Positions 38,199 to 50,200 of a DNA stretch of 64,000 nt are shown one piece after another (within the stretch, counting starts at the first letter, position 1; every line of letters begins with the position of its first letter). Source of the DNA: Rhynchopus euleeides (lineage: Eukaryota > Euglenozoa > Diplonemea > Diplonemida > Diplonemidae); contig OY723293.1 of the NCBI GenBank assembly GCA_963210315.1, positions 434,001 through 498,000 on the forward strand, in the 5' to 3' direction. A program made the position numbers and the translations under genes. The notes beneath the pieces were generated by a model. The model had not been told where the DNA came from, searched no databases, and was given only the letters and a program-made list of their open reading frames with translations.

Positions 38199-40783
38199 GG
38201 GGGAACCCCTAGAGGTAGGGGGTAACCCATTTGTGGCTGGGGGGAACCCCTAGAGGTAGGGGGTAACCCATTTGTGGGTGGGGGGAACCCCTAGAGGCAG
38301 GGGGTAACCCATTTGTGGCTGGGGGGAACCCCTAGAGGTAGGGGGTAACCCGTTTGTGGGTGGGGGGAACCCCTAGAGGCAGGGGGTAACCCATTTGTGG
38401 GTGGGGGGAACCCCTAGAGGTAGGGGGTAACCCGTTTGTGGGTGGGGGGAACCCCTAGAGGCAGGGGGTAACCCATTTGTGGGTGGGGGGAACCCCTAGA
38501 GGTAGGGGGTAACCCGTTTGTGGGTGGGGGGAACCCCTAGAGGCAGGGGGTAACCCATTTGTGGCTGGGGGGAACCCCTAGAGGTAGGGGGTAACCCATT
38601 TGTGGGTGGGGGGAACCCCTAGTGGTAGGGGGTAACCCGTTTGTGGGTGGGGGGAACCCCTAGAGGCAGGGGGTAACCCATTTGTGGGTGGGGGGAACCC
38701 CTAGAGGTAGGGGGTAACCCGTTTCTGGGTGGGGGGAACCCCTAGAGGTAGGGGGTAACCCATTTGTGGGTGGGGGGAACCCCTAGAGGTAGGGGGTAAC
38801 CCGTTTGTGGCTGGGGGGAACCCCTAGAGGTAGGGGGTAACCCATTTGTGGGTGGGGGGAACCCCTAGAGGTAGGGGGTAACCCATTTGTGGCTGGGGGG
38901 AACCCCTAGAGGTAGGGGGTAACCCGTTTGTGGGTGGGGGGAACCCCTAGAGGTAGGGGGTAACCCGTTTCTGGGTGGGGGGAACCCCTAGAGGTAGGGG
39001 GTAACCCATTTGTGGGTGGGGGGAACCCCTAGAGGTAGGGGGTAACCCGTTTGTGGCTGGGGGGAACCCCTAGAGGTAGGGGGTAACCCGTTTGTGGGTG
39101 GGGGGAACCCCTAGAGGCAGGGGGTAACCCATTTGTGGCTGGGGGGAACCCCTAGAGGTAGGGGGTAACCCATTTGTGGGTGGGGGGAACCCCTAGTGGT
39201 AGGGGGTAACCCGTTTGTGGGTGGGGGGAACCCCTAGAGGCAGGGGGTAACCCATTTGTGGGTGGGGGGAACCCCTAGAGGTAGGGGGTAACCCGTTTCT
39301 GGGTGGGGGGAACCCCTAGAGGTAGGGGGTAACCCATTTGTGGGTGGGGGGAACCCCTAGAGGTAGGGGGTAACCCGTTTGTGGCTGGGGGGAACCCCTA
39401 GAGGTAGGGGGTAACCCATTTGTGGGTGGGGGGAACCCCTAGAGGTAGGGGGTAACCCATTTGTGGCTGGGGGGAACCCCTAGAGGTAGGGGGTAACCCG
39501 TTTGTGGGTGGGGGGAACCCCTAGAGGCAGGGGGTAACCCATTTGTGGCTGGGGGGAACCCCTAGAGGTAGGGGGTAACCCGTTTCTGGGTGGGGGGAAC
39601 CCCTAGAGGTAGGGGGTAACCCATTTGTGGGTGGGGGGAACCCCTAGAGGTAGGGGGTAACCCGTTTGTGGCTGGGGGGAACCCCTAGAGGTAGGGGGTA
39701 ACCCGTTTCTGGGTGGGGGGAACCCCTAGAGGCAGGGGGTAACCCATTTGTGGCTGGGGGGAACCCCTAGAGGTAGGGGGTAACCCGTTTCTGGGTGGGG
39801 GGAACCCCTAGAGGTAGGGGGTAACCCATTTGTGGGTGGGGGGAACCCCTAGAGGTAGGGGGTAACCCGTTTGTGGCTGGGGGGAACCCCTAGAGGTAGG
39901 GGGTAACCCGTTTGTGGGTGGGGGGAACCCCTAGAGGCAGGGGGTAACCCATTTGTGGCTGGGGGGAACCCCTAGAGGTAGGGGGTAACCCGTTTCTGGG
40001 TGGGGGGAACCCCTAGAGGTAGGGGGTAACCCATTTGTGGGTGGGGGGAACCCCTAGAGGTAGGGGGTAACCCGTTTGTGGCTGGGGGGAACCCCTAGAG
40101 GTAGGGGGTAACCCATTTGTGGCTGGGGGGAACCCCTAGAGGTAGGGGGTAACCCGTTTCTGGGTGGGGGGAACCCCTGGAGGTAGGGGGTAACCCATTT
40201 GTGGGTGGGGGGAACCCCTAGAGGTAGGGGGTAACCCGTTTGTGGCTGGGGGGAACCCCTAGAGGTAGGGGGTAACCCGTTTGTGGGTGGGGGGAACCCC
40301 TAGAGGCAGGGGGTAACCCATTTGTGGCTGGGGGGAACCCCTAGAGGTAGGGGGTAACCCATTTGTGGGTGGGGGGAACCCCTAGAGGTAGGGGGTAACC
40401 CATTTGTGGCTGGGGGGAACCCCTAGAGGTAGGGGGTAACCCATTTGTGGCTGGGGGGAACCCCTAGAGGTAGGGGGTAACCCGTTTCTGGGTGGGGGGA
40501 ACCCCTGGAGGTAGGGGGTAACCCATTTGTGGGTGGGGGGAACCCCTAGAGGTAGGGGGTAACCCGTTTGTGGGTGGGGGGAACCCCTAGAGGCAGGGGG
40601 TAACCCATTTGTGGCTGGGGGGAACCCCTAGAGGTAGGGGGTAACCCATTTGTGGGTGGGGGGAACCCCTAGAGGTAGGGGGTAACCCGTTTGTGGGTGG
40701 GGGGAACCCCTAGAGGCAGGGGGTAACCCATTTGTGGGTGGGGGGAACCCCTAGAGGCAGGGGGTAACCCGTTTGTGGGTGGG
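38199..40783 (+). repeat. 41-bp minisatellite array 4 (type B)
   Basis: About 63 units. A repeated order of variant units (for example GTTTCTGGG types every few hundred bp) shows higher-order duplication. A rare variant, CCTAGTGG, recurs near 38620 and 39195. Confidence 0.95.
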
Positions 40784-40784
40784 A

Positions 40785-41155
40785 CCATTTGTGGTAAATT
40801 TACTGGGTTCTGGTGCCCACCGCCTCCCCTTTTGAGCGTTTGAAACAGCGTTTCCGGGACCCGGCACTGCTCGCAGTGGGCTCAAATGTCCAAAAACGAC
40901 CCATTCTGGACCCCCCAAAAAAAAATGCGAGCACCTCCCTCTTGGCACGCCGGTCTTACGACAACCCTGCCTGTTTCTGGTGCTGGGAAAAAAACGGAAA
41001 ATCAGGGTGTCGATTTTGGGATTTTCCGTTTTTTCGTTTTCTGTTTTTTTTCCGGATTTTTTTCGTCGATTTTTGACCAAGTCGCAGCCAGCGCCCACAG
41101 GCGGAAAAAACGAAAAAAAAGGAAAAAACGGAAAAAAACGGAAAAAATCGACACC
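40785..41155. repeat. Left arm of the inverted repeat around the FAD-oxidase gene
   Basis: 371 bp beginning CCATTTGTGGTAAATTTACT, matching 45086-45468 in reverse complement at roughly 97%. Its inner end (41006-41155) is a separate 150-bp T/A-rich foldback with 12-bp ends GGTGTCGATTTT and AAAATCGACACC. Confidence 0.85.
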
Positions 41156-42997
41156 ACCCGAAGGGAGGTAATTTACCCCCTCTTTGCCGCCAGGGGAGGG
41201 TAATTGGCTGTGAGGTAGGCACCACACACCCCACCGCATGCATGTGACAGGACCAATCATGCCGAAGGAAGTGCCCGAGGGCCTGGGTGATGCCAGGGTA
41301 GGTCACCCACAGGCCCTGGGCGCCCTCTCACCCCCCTATGGCCTACCAAAAAAACCGGCCACCCCAGAACATGGTAATTTACCCCCCCCCCCTGACCCGT
41401 AATTTACCCCCCCCTTATATTACCCCCCTTTTCCCAAAATTTCCGGTCAGGCGACCCAAAGGGGGGGGGGGGGGTAAATGACCACGAATAGGACTGATGT
41501 AAAACCACTTGTAATGTAATTTACTTCAGCGCCGTGAAGTAGAAGGAAGCGCAAGGATGATCTCCCTTCGCGCGGTGTGCAGGCTTTTGTGTCCGAGATC
41601 CAGTGTTATATATCCGGCCTGTGCTGTGGTGTTGCACTGTGGCAATGTGAGACTGATGGCGCGCATAAAGACACACAGTGGAGTGGAGTGGAGTGGTGGG
41701 GTGGGGTGGGGTGGGGTGGGGTGGTGTGGGGAGTTGTCTGCTGCAAACATCTGTCTTCCCCGGCGCGGTTAGCGGGGTCACCCAGCGACTCCGGGTTCAG
41801 TGGTGGGTCGGGCCTGGCATGTCAAGTGTCAAGGCGCTGGCCGGGCAGAGTGCCCACAGACCGTGTAGTGGTTCAGCCTCTGGCGCCTTGGCGGCAATGT
41901 CGGCAACCGGTGTCTGAGGGTCGCAGTGCCAGGCCATCCGTGGGGGGTGGGGTAGAGCAAAGAGGTAAAAAGGGGGCGCAAACGAAGCGGGAAGGTGGTT
42001 GGGAGTGCAAAAGAGACAAAATGGGTAAGAGCCGGGGGTGTGTGGTGTGTCTCCGCCGATGGCGTTCTTCGTGCGGAATAACTCAAAAGAATGGTGTACA
42101 ATCACAACTCGCAGAAACGCACTATCGGTGCCCCGCGAACCCAACAAATGGCAGGAAGCCGCGACAGTACCGCAAACTACCCATCAGTTGTGGAGTACAG
42201 TGCAGACCTCTTTGCATGCACCACTGCCCCGATTGGCGAAGTGGTGGCGTGGCAAGGCCTGGCAAAAGGCACAGAAAGCTTCCCGAGTTGGCTGCAGAAA
42301 AAAGGCTCCCAACAAAAGAAACAGTCATCAGAGGTGTGTTGAAAGGGGTGTGTAAATAAACCAAACACAGTGTATAGCCACATGCAATGCAACGTTCTGG
42401 CTATTGTATGTTGCTGTCCCCGAAGCAGGAACAGTGCAACAGCCCCTTGTGCCTGGCCCATGATGAGCAGTCGCAATCCACTCGAAATCTGACGAAGAAG
42501 AAGAAGAATCGGAAAGGGCAGTGGTGTCGTGCTTAGCGCACGTACACTCTGGCACCTTCATGATTCGTGATACAAACACGCAGTCCGGTGGGGAGGGAGA
42601 AAGGGGGCACGTAATAGTACATGGGTGGAGGACAGGAGGGGCAGGGTGCATACACCCGTCATCTCCGGGGTGCAAAGCTGGTCCACCCGATGGTGGAGCA
42701 GACCAGTCGTACTACACCGGCTCGCATTTCACGCATTGTGTTCTGTACGCCCTGTGTTGCCAGACTACAGGGGATATGTGTGTCGGGACAGCCAGTCCGT
42801 CTCCGGAACGGGCACACGCCGCCGCCCGTGGAACGACTGCCAATTGCACCGGATCACACGAAATAGATAAATACATATCGGAGGCATCCCGCTGTGCGAC
42901 GATGTGGCGTGCTGTGGCAATGTGGACAGGGTCACACTTGGTCGTCAGAGCGAACGGACTCCAATAAAAGTCAAAGAGTGTGTTCAAGAGTGAGCAT
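41156..42997. other. Unique sequence left of the FAD-oxidase gene, no gene recognised
   Basis: It contains GGTAATTTACCCCC palindrome fragments (41165-41210, 41374-41480) and an inverted copy of the island border (about 41479-41536, ending TTCAGCGCCGTG). A GAGTG/GGGGT simple repeat lies at 41678-41730. The remaining 1.2 kb has open frames on both strands but none I can support. Part of it is the 3' flank of the minus-strand gene. Confidence 0.45.
41479..41536 (-). repeat. Inverted border fragment of the 25.4-27.8 kb island
   Basis: Read on the minus strand, it runs from CACGGCGCTGAAGTAA through ACAAGTGGTTTTACATC to AGTCCTATTCGTGG. That joins the island's left end (25449) directly to its right end (27797-27812) with the interior missing. 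It looks like a deleted copy. Confidence 0.6.
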
Positions 42998-44635
42998 TCA
43001 GAAAGGAAGCGGTGTCATGGGTGTGCTGAAGATGTTGTCCGGGTCAACCTTTGTCTTGATACTGCGCACCTTCTGGTACGCCTCAGACGGGTAGTATTCG
43101 TGGGCCGACTTCTCAGGAGCCATGTCCTCATACGTGAATCCAGACGGCCCGAGCATCCAGCGGTGGGGCGTGTCGTAGCTGAGCTCCGGTGTGCGCTGGA
43201 ACGGGATGTCGATGATGCGGTCCCACACAGCGCGTGCCGCGTCCTGTGACCTGAACCGCGGGTCGTAGAAGACGGCCCCCCCAAACAGCACGTTGTGGTC
43301 GCGGAGGGGCATCCCAGTGAGGCCTGCGTTCGCTGTCAGCGTCCCCCCCATCGGAGCCACCTGGTACGTGACGTACATGCCGGAGTTCGTTGAGGCGTTG
43401 GCGAAGAACTCTGTGAGCGAGTCGGCCACTGCGTCCGCAAAGGCGGGTGTCACATGGGGCTTCAGGGCGTAGCTCCCACGGTTCGCAAAGGGCAGCGGGA
43501 ACTCGCGTGCCGTGGGGACTGTCGTCACATAGCGCGTCATGAAAGAAAGCGGGATGTGGCGCAGTGTGCATTGTGCAGGTGCCATTGCAACACCCTTTGC
43601 GATGACGCGGTCGATGGCAGAGCCGTCGTACGGCTTGTTCCCCACCGCAGCCCACACCCCGTCGAAGCGGAGGATAGGCCCGAACACCTGCACGGTCAGG
43701 AACTGGTTAATGTCGTTGGCGACTGCCGGGTTGGCGTACTCCTCAGCCACAGCGTGCAGAAGGGCGCGCATTGCACGAAGGCCGTCCGGGCCGATCGCCC
43801 ACGTGCATGTGTGGATCGCAGAGTTGCTGTGGGCATCGTCGCGCAACGGGAGGAGGGTAAGCGAGGTGACAACACCCAGTGCACCTGGCGCACCACCAAG
43901 CACAGCCCAGTACAGCTCGCGGTTTGTCAGCTCATCCCCCCCGCTGCCGCTGCTGTCGCTTCCGCTACCGCTACCGCTCTCACTGCCGCTGGCACTGCCG
44001 CTCTCACTGCTGCTACTGCTACCCAGGTCGTCAGTTTCAGGCCGGTACACATGCACCTCCTTCCCGCTCCAGAGAGTGATGTTGAACGCAACCACATGGT
44101 CAATGAAAGCGCCATATGCGCGGGAAAGCAACCCGAGGCCGCCAGTGTTCATGTGCCCGCCAACGGCCACCGCAGGGCACATCCCAGCAGGGAGGAACCT
44201 GCCTGCGTCGTTCAGCACCGCATACAGATCCCCCAGCCGCACGCCAGGCCCCACCGTCAGCCTGTCGCCCTCCCAGCTGACGCTGTCCAGGCGCCCCATG
44301 TCCAGCTGCATGCAGGGCCCCAGGCTGGAGTCGCAGCTCGACAGCCCGACGTAGCTGTGCCCACCACTCTTGATCGCGACACGCATGCCGCACCACCGAG
44401 CGATCGCCAGAGCAATGGGCACGTCTTCGGAACGCGCCACCTGCACGATGTAGGACGGACTGAAGCGCTCGGGGAAGGACGAGGCCGCATACCCATCCAT
44501 GGCAGCAGCAGTGTAGTTGTCATCTGTCGGGCTGAGCACGTTGGAAACCGTGAGGCTCTGCAGCAGATATCCCGCATTGGAGCACATCGCATTCACGCCT
44601 GCTGCCCACAGAATGACTCCGACAACTGCCTTCAT
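42998..44635 (-). CDS. Secreted FAD-linked oxidase, berberine-bridge-enzyme family
   Basis: 545 residues. A signal peptide is likely at 1-16 (MKAVVGVILWAAGVNA). The FAD-binding PCMH fold spans about 55-245: SGGHSY with His93 and GMCPAVAVGGH with Cys153, the two residues that hold FAD bicovalently in this family. The segment ELYWAVLGGAPGALGVVTSL closes the domain. A Ser/Gly/Glu repeat insertion (206-233) precedes it and is unusual. The C-terminal BBE motif reads EYYPSEAYQKVRSIKTKVDP. Such enzymes use O2 to oxidise sugars, alkaloids or other small alcohols and make H2O2; the substrate is not predictable here. The gene is intact, yet it lies alone between two inverted satellite arms. Its start follows CACTAAAAT. 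Confidence 0.9.
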   Translation of the reverse strand: MKAVVGVILWAAGVNAMCSNAGYLLQSLTVSNVLSPTDDNYTAAAMDGYAASSFPERFSPSYIVQVARSEDVPIALAIARWCGMRVAIKSGGHSYVGLSSCDSSLGPCMQLDMGRLDSVSWEGDRLTVGPGVRLGDLYAVLNDAGRFLPAGMCPAVAVGGHMNTGGLGLLSRAYGAFIDHVVAFNITLWSGKEVHVYRPETDDLGSSSSSESGSASGSESGSGSGSDSSGSGGDELTNRELYWAVLGGAPGALGVVTSLTLLPLRDDAHSNSAIHTCTWAIGPDGLRAMRALLHAVAEEYANPAVANDINQFLTVQVFGPILRFDGVWAAVGNKPYDGSAIDRVIAKGVAMAPAQCTLRHIPLSFMTRYVTTVPTAREFPLPFANRGSYALKPHVTPAFADAVADSLTEFFANASTNSGMYVTYQVAPMGGTLTANAGLTGMPLRDHNVLFGGAVFYDPRFRSQDAARAVWDRIIDIPFQRTPELSYDTPHRWMLGPSGFTYEDMAPEKSAHEYYPSEAYQKVRSIKTKVDPDNIFSTPMTPLPF

Positions 44636-44928
44636 ATTTTAGTGTAGAGGTTTTCCTGGATGGAGTGGAGCGTACACGGCACCCTGTGCCCCCCCTCACC
44701 AGTGCCTTCTGCACCCTGCAGGGCTTGGCCACAAGCTGATGCCTTCTTCATGCAGGGTCTGTCATTCGTTCCGCCAATAAACCCTCCGGCTTCCCGCCAC
44801 GGCGACCCCTGCAGGTTTAATCCGACACCATGAAAACAGGACCGGGAGAAGAAGGCTCCCGACAACGACGGTAGTCGCTGCGGCCAACCTCCCCTCCCCA
44901 ACACGCCACACACCCTCACACACACAAG

Positions 44929-44975
44929 GCACCGGCACAACTCCTTCCCCAGCGGGGAAGGAGTTGTGCCGGTGC
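44929..44975. repeat. Perfect 22-bp-stem hairpin
   Basis: The arm starts GCACCGGCACAACTCC and ends TTCCCC. The loop is AGC and the other arm is an exact reverse complement. It lies about 295 bp upstream of the FAD-oxidase start, and a palindrome this long would be unstable unless recent. Confidence 0.85.
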
Positions 44976-45085
44976 ACTATGTGTACACTCTGCCGCCCCA
45001 CACAGCGGGAATGCCAAACGCTACTCACTCTGCGATGCACACCCCCCCCACCCCCACCCCCCCCCACCGCTGCCACACAGAGGGG

Positions 45086-45468
45086 GGTGTCGATTTTTTC
45101 GGTTTTTTTCCGTTTTTTCCTTTTTTTTCGTTTTTTCCGCCTGTGGGCGCTGGCTGCGACTTGGTCAAAATTCGACGAAAAAAAATCCGAAAAAAAAACG
45201 GAAAACGAAAAAACGGAAAATCCCAAAATCGACACCCTGATTTTCCGTTTTTTTCCGTTTTTTTCCCAGCACCAGAAATAGGCAGGGTTGTCGTAAGACC
45301 GGCGTGCCAAGGGGGAGGTGCTCGCATTTTTTTTTTGGGGGGTCCAGAATGGGTCGTTTTTGGACATTTGAGCCCACTGCGAGCAGTGCCGGGTCCCGGA
45401 AACGCTGTTTCAAACGCTCAAAAGGGGAGGCGGTGGGCACCAGAACCCAGTAAATTTACCACAAATGG
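45086..45468. repeat. Right arm of the inverted repeat around the FAD-oxidase gene
   Basis: Reverse complement of 40785-41155, again with the 150-bp GGTGTCGATTTT foldback (45086-45236) at its inner end. Small length differences occur in A/T homopolymers. Confidence 0.85.
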
Positions 45469-46830
45469 ACCCACCCACAAATGGGTTACCCCCTACCTCT
45501 AGGGGTTCCCCCCACCCACAAACGGGTTCCCCCCTACCTCTAGGGGTTCCCCCCACCCACAAACGGGTTCCCCCCTACCTCTAGGGGTTCCCCCCACTCA
45601 CAAATGGGTTACCCCCTGCCTCTAGGGGTTCCCCCCACCCACAAACGGGTTCCCCCCTACCTCTAGGGGTTCCCCCCACTCACAAATGGGTTACCCCCTA
45701 CCTCTAGGGGTTCCCCCCACCCACAAACGGGTTACCCCCTACCTCTAGGGGTTCCCCCCACCCACAAATGGGTTACCCCCTGCCTCTAGGGGTTCCCCCC
45801 ACTCACAAATGGGTTACCCCCTACCTCTAGGGGTTCCCCCCACCCACAAACGGGTTACCCCCTACCTCTAGGGGTTCCCCCCACCCACAAACGGGTTCCC
45901 CCCTACCTCTAGGGGTTCCCCCCACTCACAAATGGGTTACCCCCTACCTCTAGGGGTTCCCCCCACCCACAAATGGGTTACCCCCTGCCTCTAGAGGTTC
46001 CCCCCACTCACAAACGGGTTACCCCCTACCTCTAGGGGTTCCCCCCACTCACAAATGGGTTACCCCCTACCTCTAGGGGTTCCCCCCACCCACAAACGGG
46101 TTCCCCCCTACCTCTAGGGGTTCCCCCCACTCACAAATGGGTTACCCCCTGCCTCTAGGGGTTCCCCCCACCCACAAACGGGTTCCCCCCTACCTCTAGG
46201 GGTTCCCCCCACTCACAAATGGGTTACCCCCTACCTCTAGGGGTTCCCCCCACCCACAAACGGGTTCCCCCCTACCTCTAGGGGTTCCCCCCACCCACAA
46301 ACGGGTTCCCCCCTACCTCTAGGGGTTCCCCCCACCCACAAACGGGTTACCCCCTACCTCTAGGGGTTCCCCCCACCCACAAATGGGTTACCCCCTGCCT
46401 CTAGGGGTTCCCCCCACTCACAAATGGGTTACCCCCTACCTCTAGGGGTTCCCCCCACCCACAAACGGGTTCCCCCCTACCTCTAGGGGTTCCCCCCACT
46501 CACAAACGGGTTACCCCCTACCTCTAGGGGTTCCCCCCACCTACCAATGGGTTACCCCCTGCCTCTAGGGGTTCCCCCCAGCCACCAATGGGTTGCCACC
46601 TACCTCGAGAGGTTCCCCCCAGCCACAAATGGGTTGCCACCTACCTCTAGAGGTTCCCCCCAGCCACTAATGGGTTGCCACCTACCTCTAGAGGTTCCCC
46701 CCAGCCACCAATGGGTTGCCACCTACCTCTAGAGGTTCCCCCCAGCCACCAATGGGTTGCCACCTACCTCTAGAGGTTCCCCCCAGCCACTAATGGGTTG
46801 CCCCCTACCTCTAGAGGTTCCCCCCAGCCA
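45469..46830 (-). repeat. 41-bp minisatellite array 5, inverted (type B then type A)
   Basis: About 33 units in the opposite orientation to arrays 1-4. Type B runs to about 46580 and then type A to 46830, mirroring the order on the left side. Some B units have GGGTTCCCCCC in place of GGGTTACCCCC, a variant specific to this array. Confidence 0.95.
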
Positions 46831-46854
46831 CCCCCGCCCGCCCCCCCCCCCCCC

Positions 46855-47240
46855 CATGACTTCATCCGTCCCCACCCAAAGCTCAAGCCCTGCACGCTCG
46901 TTTGAGCAATCTGGAATCTGTAGAAGGCTCGCCGTGTAGGCGGCCTTGGCTATTTTGCCGGCTTGCTGGTCTGCGGCCCAGGATGCGCCTGCAGCGCCGT
47001 GTTGTCCCAAGTTCTTGAGGCACCAAGCTTGAGGATTCTCTGGCAGATATGTTCACGATGTCATTCACGTCTCAACGGGTTCTTCGGGTGTCCCATTCAA
47101 AAAAACACCCGAAAAATATGACGACTTTGCTAAACTGGACCCAACTCCCCATACTCTTTTTTTTGCCATTTTTCAGCATTTTCCCCCGATTTTTCGGTTT
47201 TTTTTTTGAAAAAATTTATTTTTTGTCCAGAATCGACACC
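46855..47240 (-). repeat. End repeat HR, copy 2 (inverted)
   Basis: Reverse complement of 28443-28833, ending GTCCAGAATCGACACC. It lacks the insertion found in copy 3, so it shows the empty site (GAAAAAATTTATTTTTTGTCC) of that element. Confidence 0.85.
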
Positions 47241-50200
47241 CCCCCCCCCTGCCTCTAGGGGTTCCCCCCACCCACAAATGGGTTACCCCCTACCTCTAGG
47301 GGTTCCCCCCACCCACAAATGGGTTACCCCCTGCCTCTAGGGGTTCCCCCCACCCACAAATGGGTTACCCCCTGCCTCTAGGGGTTCCCCCCAGCCACAA
47401 ATGGGTTACCCCCTGCCTCTAGGGGTTCCCCCCACCCACTAATGGGTTACCCCCTACCTCTAGGGGTTCCCCCCACCCACAAATGGGTTACCCCCTGCCT
47501 CTAGGGGTTCGCCCCACCCACAAATGGGTTACCCCCTACCTCTAGGGGTTCCCCCCACCCACAAATGGGTTACCCCCTGCCTCTAGGGGTTCCCCCCACC
47601 CACTAATGGGTTACCCCCTGCCTCTAGGGGTTCCCCCCACCCACAAATGGGTTACCCCCTACCTCTAGGGGTTCCCCCCACCCACAAATGGGTTACCCCC
47701 TGCCTCTAGGGGTTCCCCCCACCCACTAATGGGTTACCCCCTACCTCTAGGGGTTCCCCCCACCCACAAATGGGTTACCCCCTACCTCTAGGGGTTCCCC
47801 CCACCCACAAATGGGTTACCCCCTGCCTCTAGGGGTTCCCCCCACCCACTAATGGGTTACCCCCTGCCTCTAGGGGTTCCCCCCAGCCACAAATGGGTTA
47901 CCCCCTGCCTCTAGGGGTTCCCCCCACCCACAAATGGGTTACCCCCTGCCTCTAGGGGTTCCCCCCAGCCACAAATGGGTTACCCCCTGCCTCTAGGGGT
48001 TCCCCCCACCCACAAATGGGTTACCCCCTGCCTCTAGGGGTTCCCCCCACCCACTAATGGGTTACCCCCTGCCTCTAGAGGTTCCCCCCACCCACAAATG
48101 GGTTACCCCCTACCTCTAGGGGTTCCCCCCACCCACAAATGGGTTAGCCCCTGCCTCTAGGGGTTCCCCCCACCCACAAATGGGTTACCCCCTGCCTCTA
48201 GGGGTTCCCCCCACCCACAAATGGGTTACCCCCTACCTCTAGGGGTTCCCCCCACCCACAAATGGGTTAGCCCCTGCCTCTAGGGGTTCCCCCCACCCAC
48301 AAATGGGTTACCCCCTGCCTCTAGGGGTTCCCCCCACCCACTAATGGGTTACCCCCTACCTCTAGGGGTTCCCCCCACCCACTAATGGGTTACCCCCTAC
48401 CTCTAGGGGTTCCCCCCAGCCACAAATGGGTTACCCCCTGCCTCTAGGGGTTCCCCCCACCCACAAATGGGTTACCCCCTGCCTCTAGGGGTTCCCCCCA
48501 GCCGCAAATGGGTTACCCCCTGCCTCTAGGGGTTCCCCCCACCCACTAATGGGTTACCCCCTACCTCTAGGGGTTCCCCCCACCCACAAATGGGTTACCC
48601 CCTGCCTCTAGGGGTTTGCCCCACCCACAAATGGGTTACCCCCTACCTCTAGGGGTTCCCCCCACCCACAAATGGGTTACCCCCTGCCTCTAGGGGTTCC
48701 CCCCACCCACTAATGGGTTACCCCCTGCCTCTAGGGGTTCCCCCCACCCACAAATGGGTTACCCCCTACCTCTAGGGGTTCCCCCCACCCACAAATGGGT
48801 TACCCCCTGCCTCTAGGGGTTCCCCCCACCCACTAATGGGTTACCCCCTGCCTCTAGGGGTTCCCCCCACCCACAAATGGGTTACCCCCTGCCTCTAGGG
48901 GTTCCCCCCAGCCACAAATGGGTTACCCCCTACCTCTAGGGGTTCCCCCCACCCACTAATGGGTTACCCCCTGCCTCTAGGGGTTCCCCCCACCCACTAA
49001 TGGGTTACCCCCTACCTCTAGGGGTTCCCCCCAGCCACAAATGGGTTACCCCCTGCCTCTAGGGGTTCCCCCCACCCACAAATGGGTTACCCCCTGCCTC
49101 TAGGGGTTCCCCCCACCCACAAATGGGTTACCCCCTGCCTCTAGGGGTTCCCCCCACCCACTAATGGGTTACCCCCTGCCTCTAGGGGTTCCCCCCAGCC
49201 ACAAATGGGTTACCCCCTGCCTCTAGGGGTTCCCCCCACCCACAAATGGGTTACCCCCTGCCTCTAGGGGTTCCCCCCACCCACTAATGGGTTACCCCCT
49301 GCCTCTAGGGGTTCGCCCCACCCACAAATGGGTTACCCCCTACCTCTAGGGGTTCCCCCCACCCACAAATGGGTTACCCCCTGCCTCTAGGGGTTCCCCC
49401 CACCCACTAATGGGTTACCCCCTGCCTCTAGGGGTTCCCCCCACCCACAAATGGGTTACCCCCTACCTCTAGGGGTTCCCCCCACCCACAAATGGGTTAG
49501 CCCCTGCCTCTAGGGGTTCCCCCCACCCACAAATGGGTTACCCCCTGCCTCTAGGGGTTCCCCCCACCCACAAATGGGTTACCCCCTGCCTCTAGGGGTT
49601 CCCCCCACCCACTAATGGGTTACCCCCTGCCTCTAGAGGTTCCCCCCACCCACAAATGGGTTACCCCCTACCTCTAGGGGTTCCCCCCACCCACAAATGG
49701 GTTACCCCCTGCCTCTAGGGGTTCCCCCCACCCACTAATGGGTTACCCCCTACCTCTAGGGGTTCCCCCCAGCCACAAATGGGTTACCCCCTGCCTCTAG
49801 GGGTTCCCCCCACCCACAAATGGGTTACCCCCTGCCTCTAGGGGTTCCCCCCAGCCGCAAATGGGTTACCCCCTGCCTCTAGGGGTTCCCCCCACCCACA
49901 AATGGGTTACCCCCTGCCTCTAGGGGTTTCCCCCAGCCGCAAATGGGTTACCCCCTGCCTCTAGGGGTTCCCCCCACCCACAAATGGGTTACCCCCTGCC
50001 TCTAGGGGTTCGCCCCACCCACAAATGGGTTACCCCCTACCTCTAGGGGTTCCCCCCACCCACAAATGGGTTACCCCCTGCCTCTAGGGGTTCCCCCCAG
50101 CCACAAATGGGTTACCCCCTACCTCTAGGGGTTCCCCCCACCCACAAATGGGTTACCCCCTGCCTCTAGGGGTTCCCCCCAGCCACAAATGGGTTACCCC

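Noticed and set aside
25449-41536. A single 16-kb TIR transposon spanning the left satellite
   Set aside because: The ends do match inverted, but the right-hand copy also contains the island's right border with no interior, so a separate deleted copy explains it better.
41577-42359. 260-codon plus-strand frame left of the FAD oxidase
   Set aside because: The start includes translated GGGGT simple repeat and no part looks like a known protein.
43454-44647. Plus-strand 397-codon frame over the FAD oxidase
   Set aside because: The minus-strand frame has clear FAD-binding motifs; the plus frame has none.
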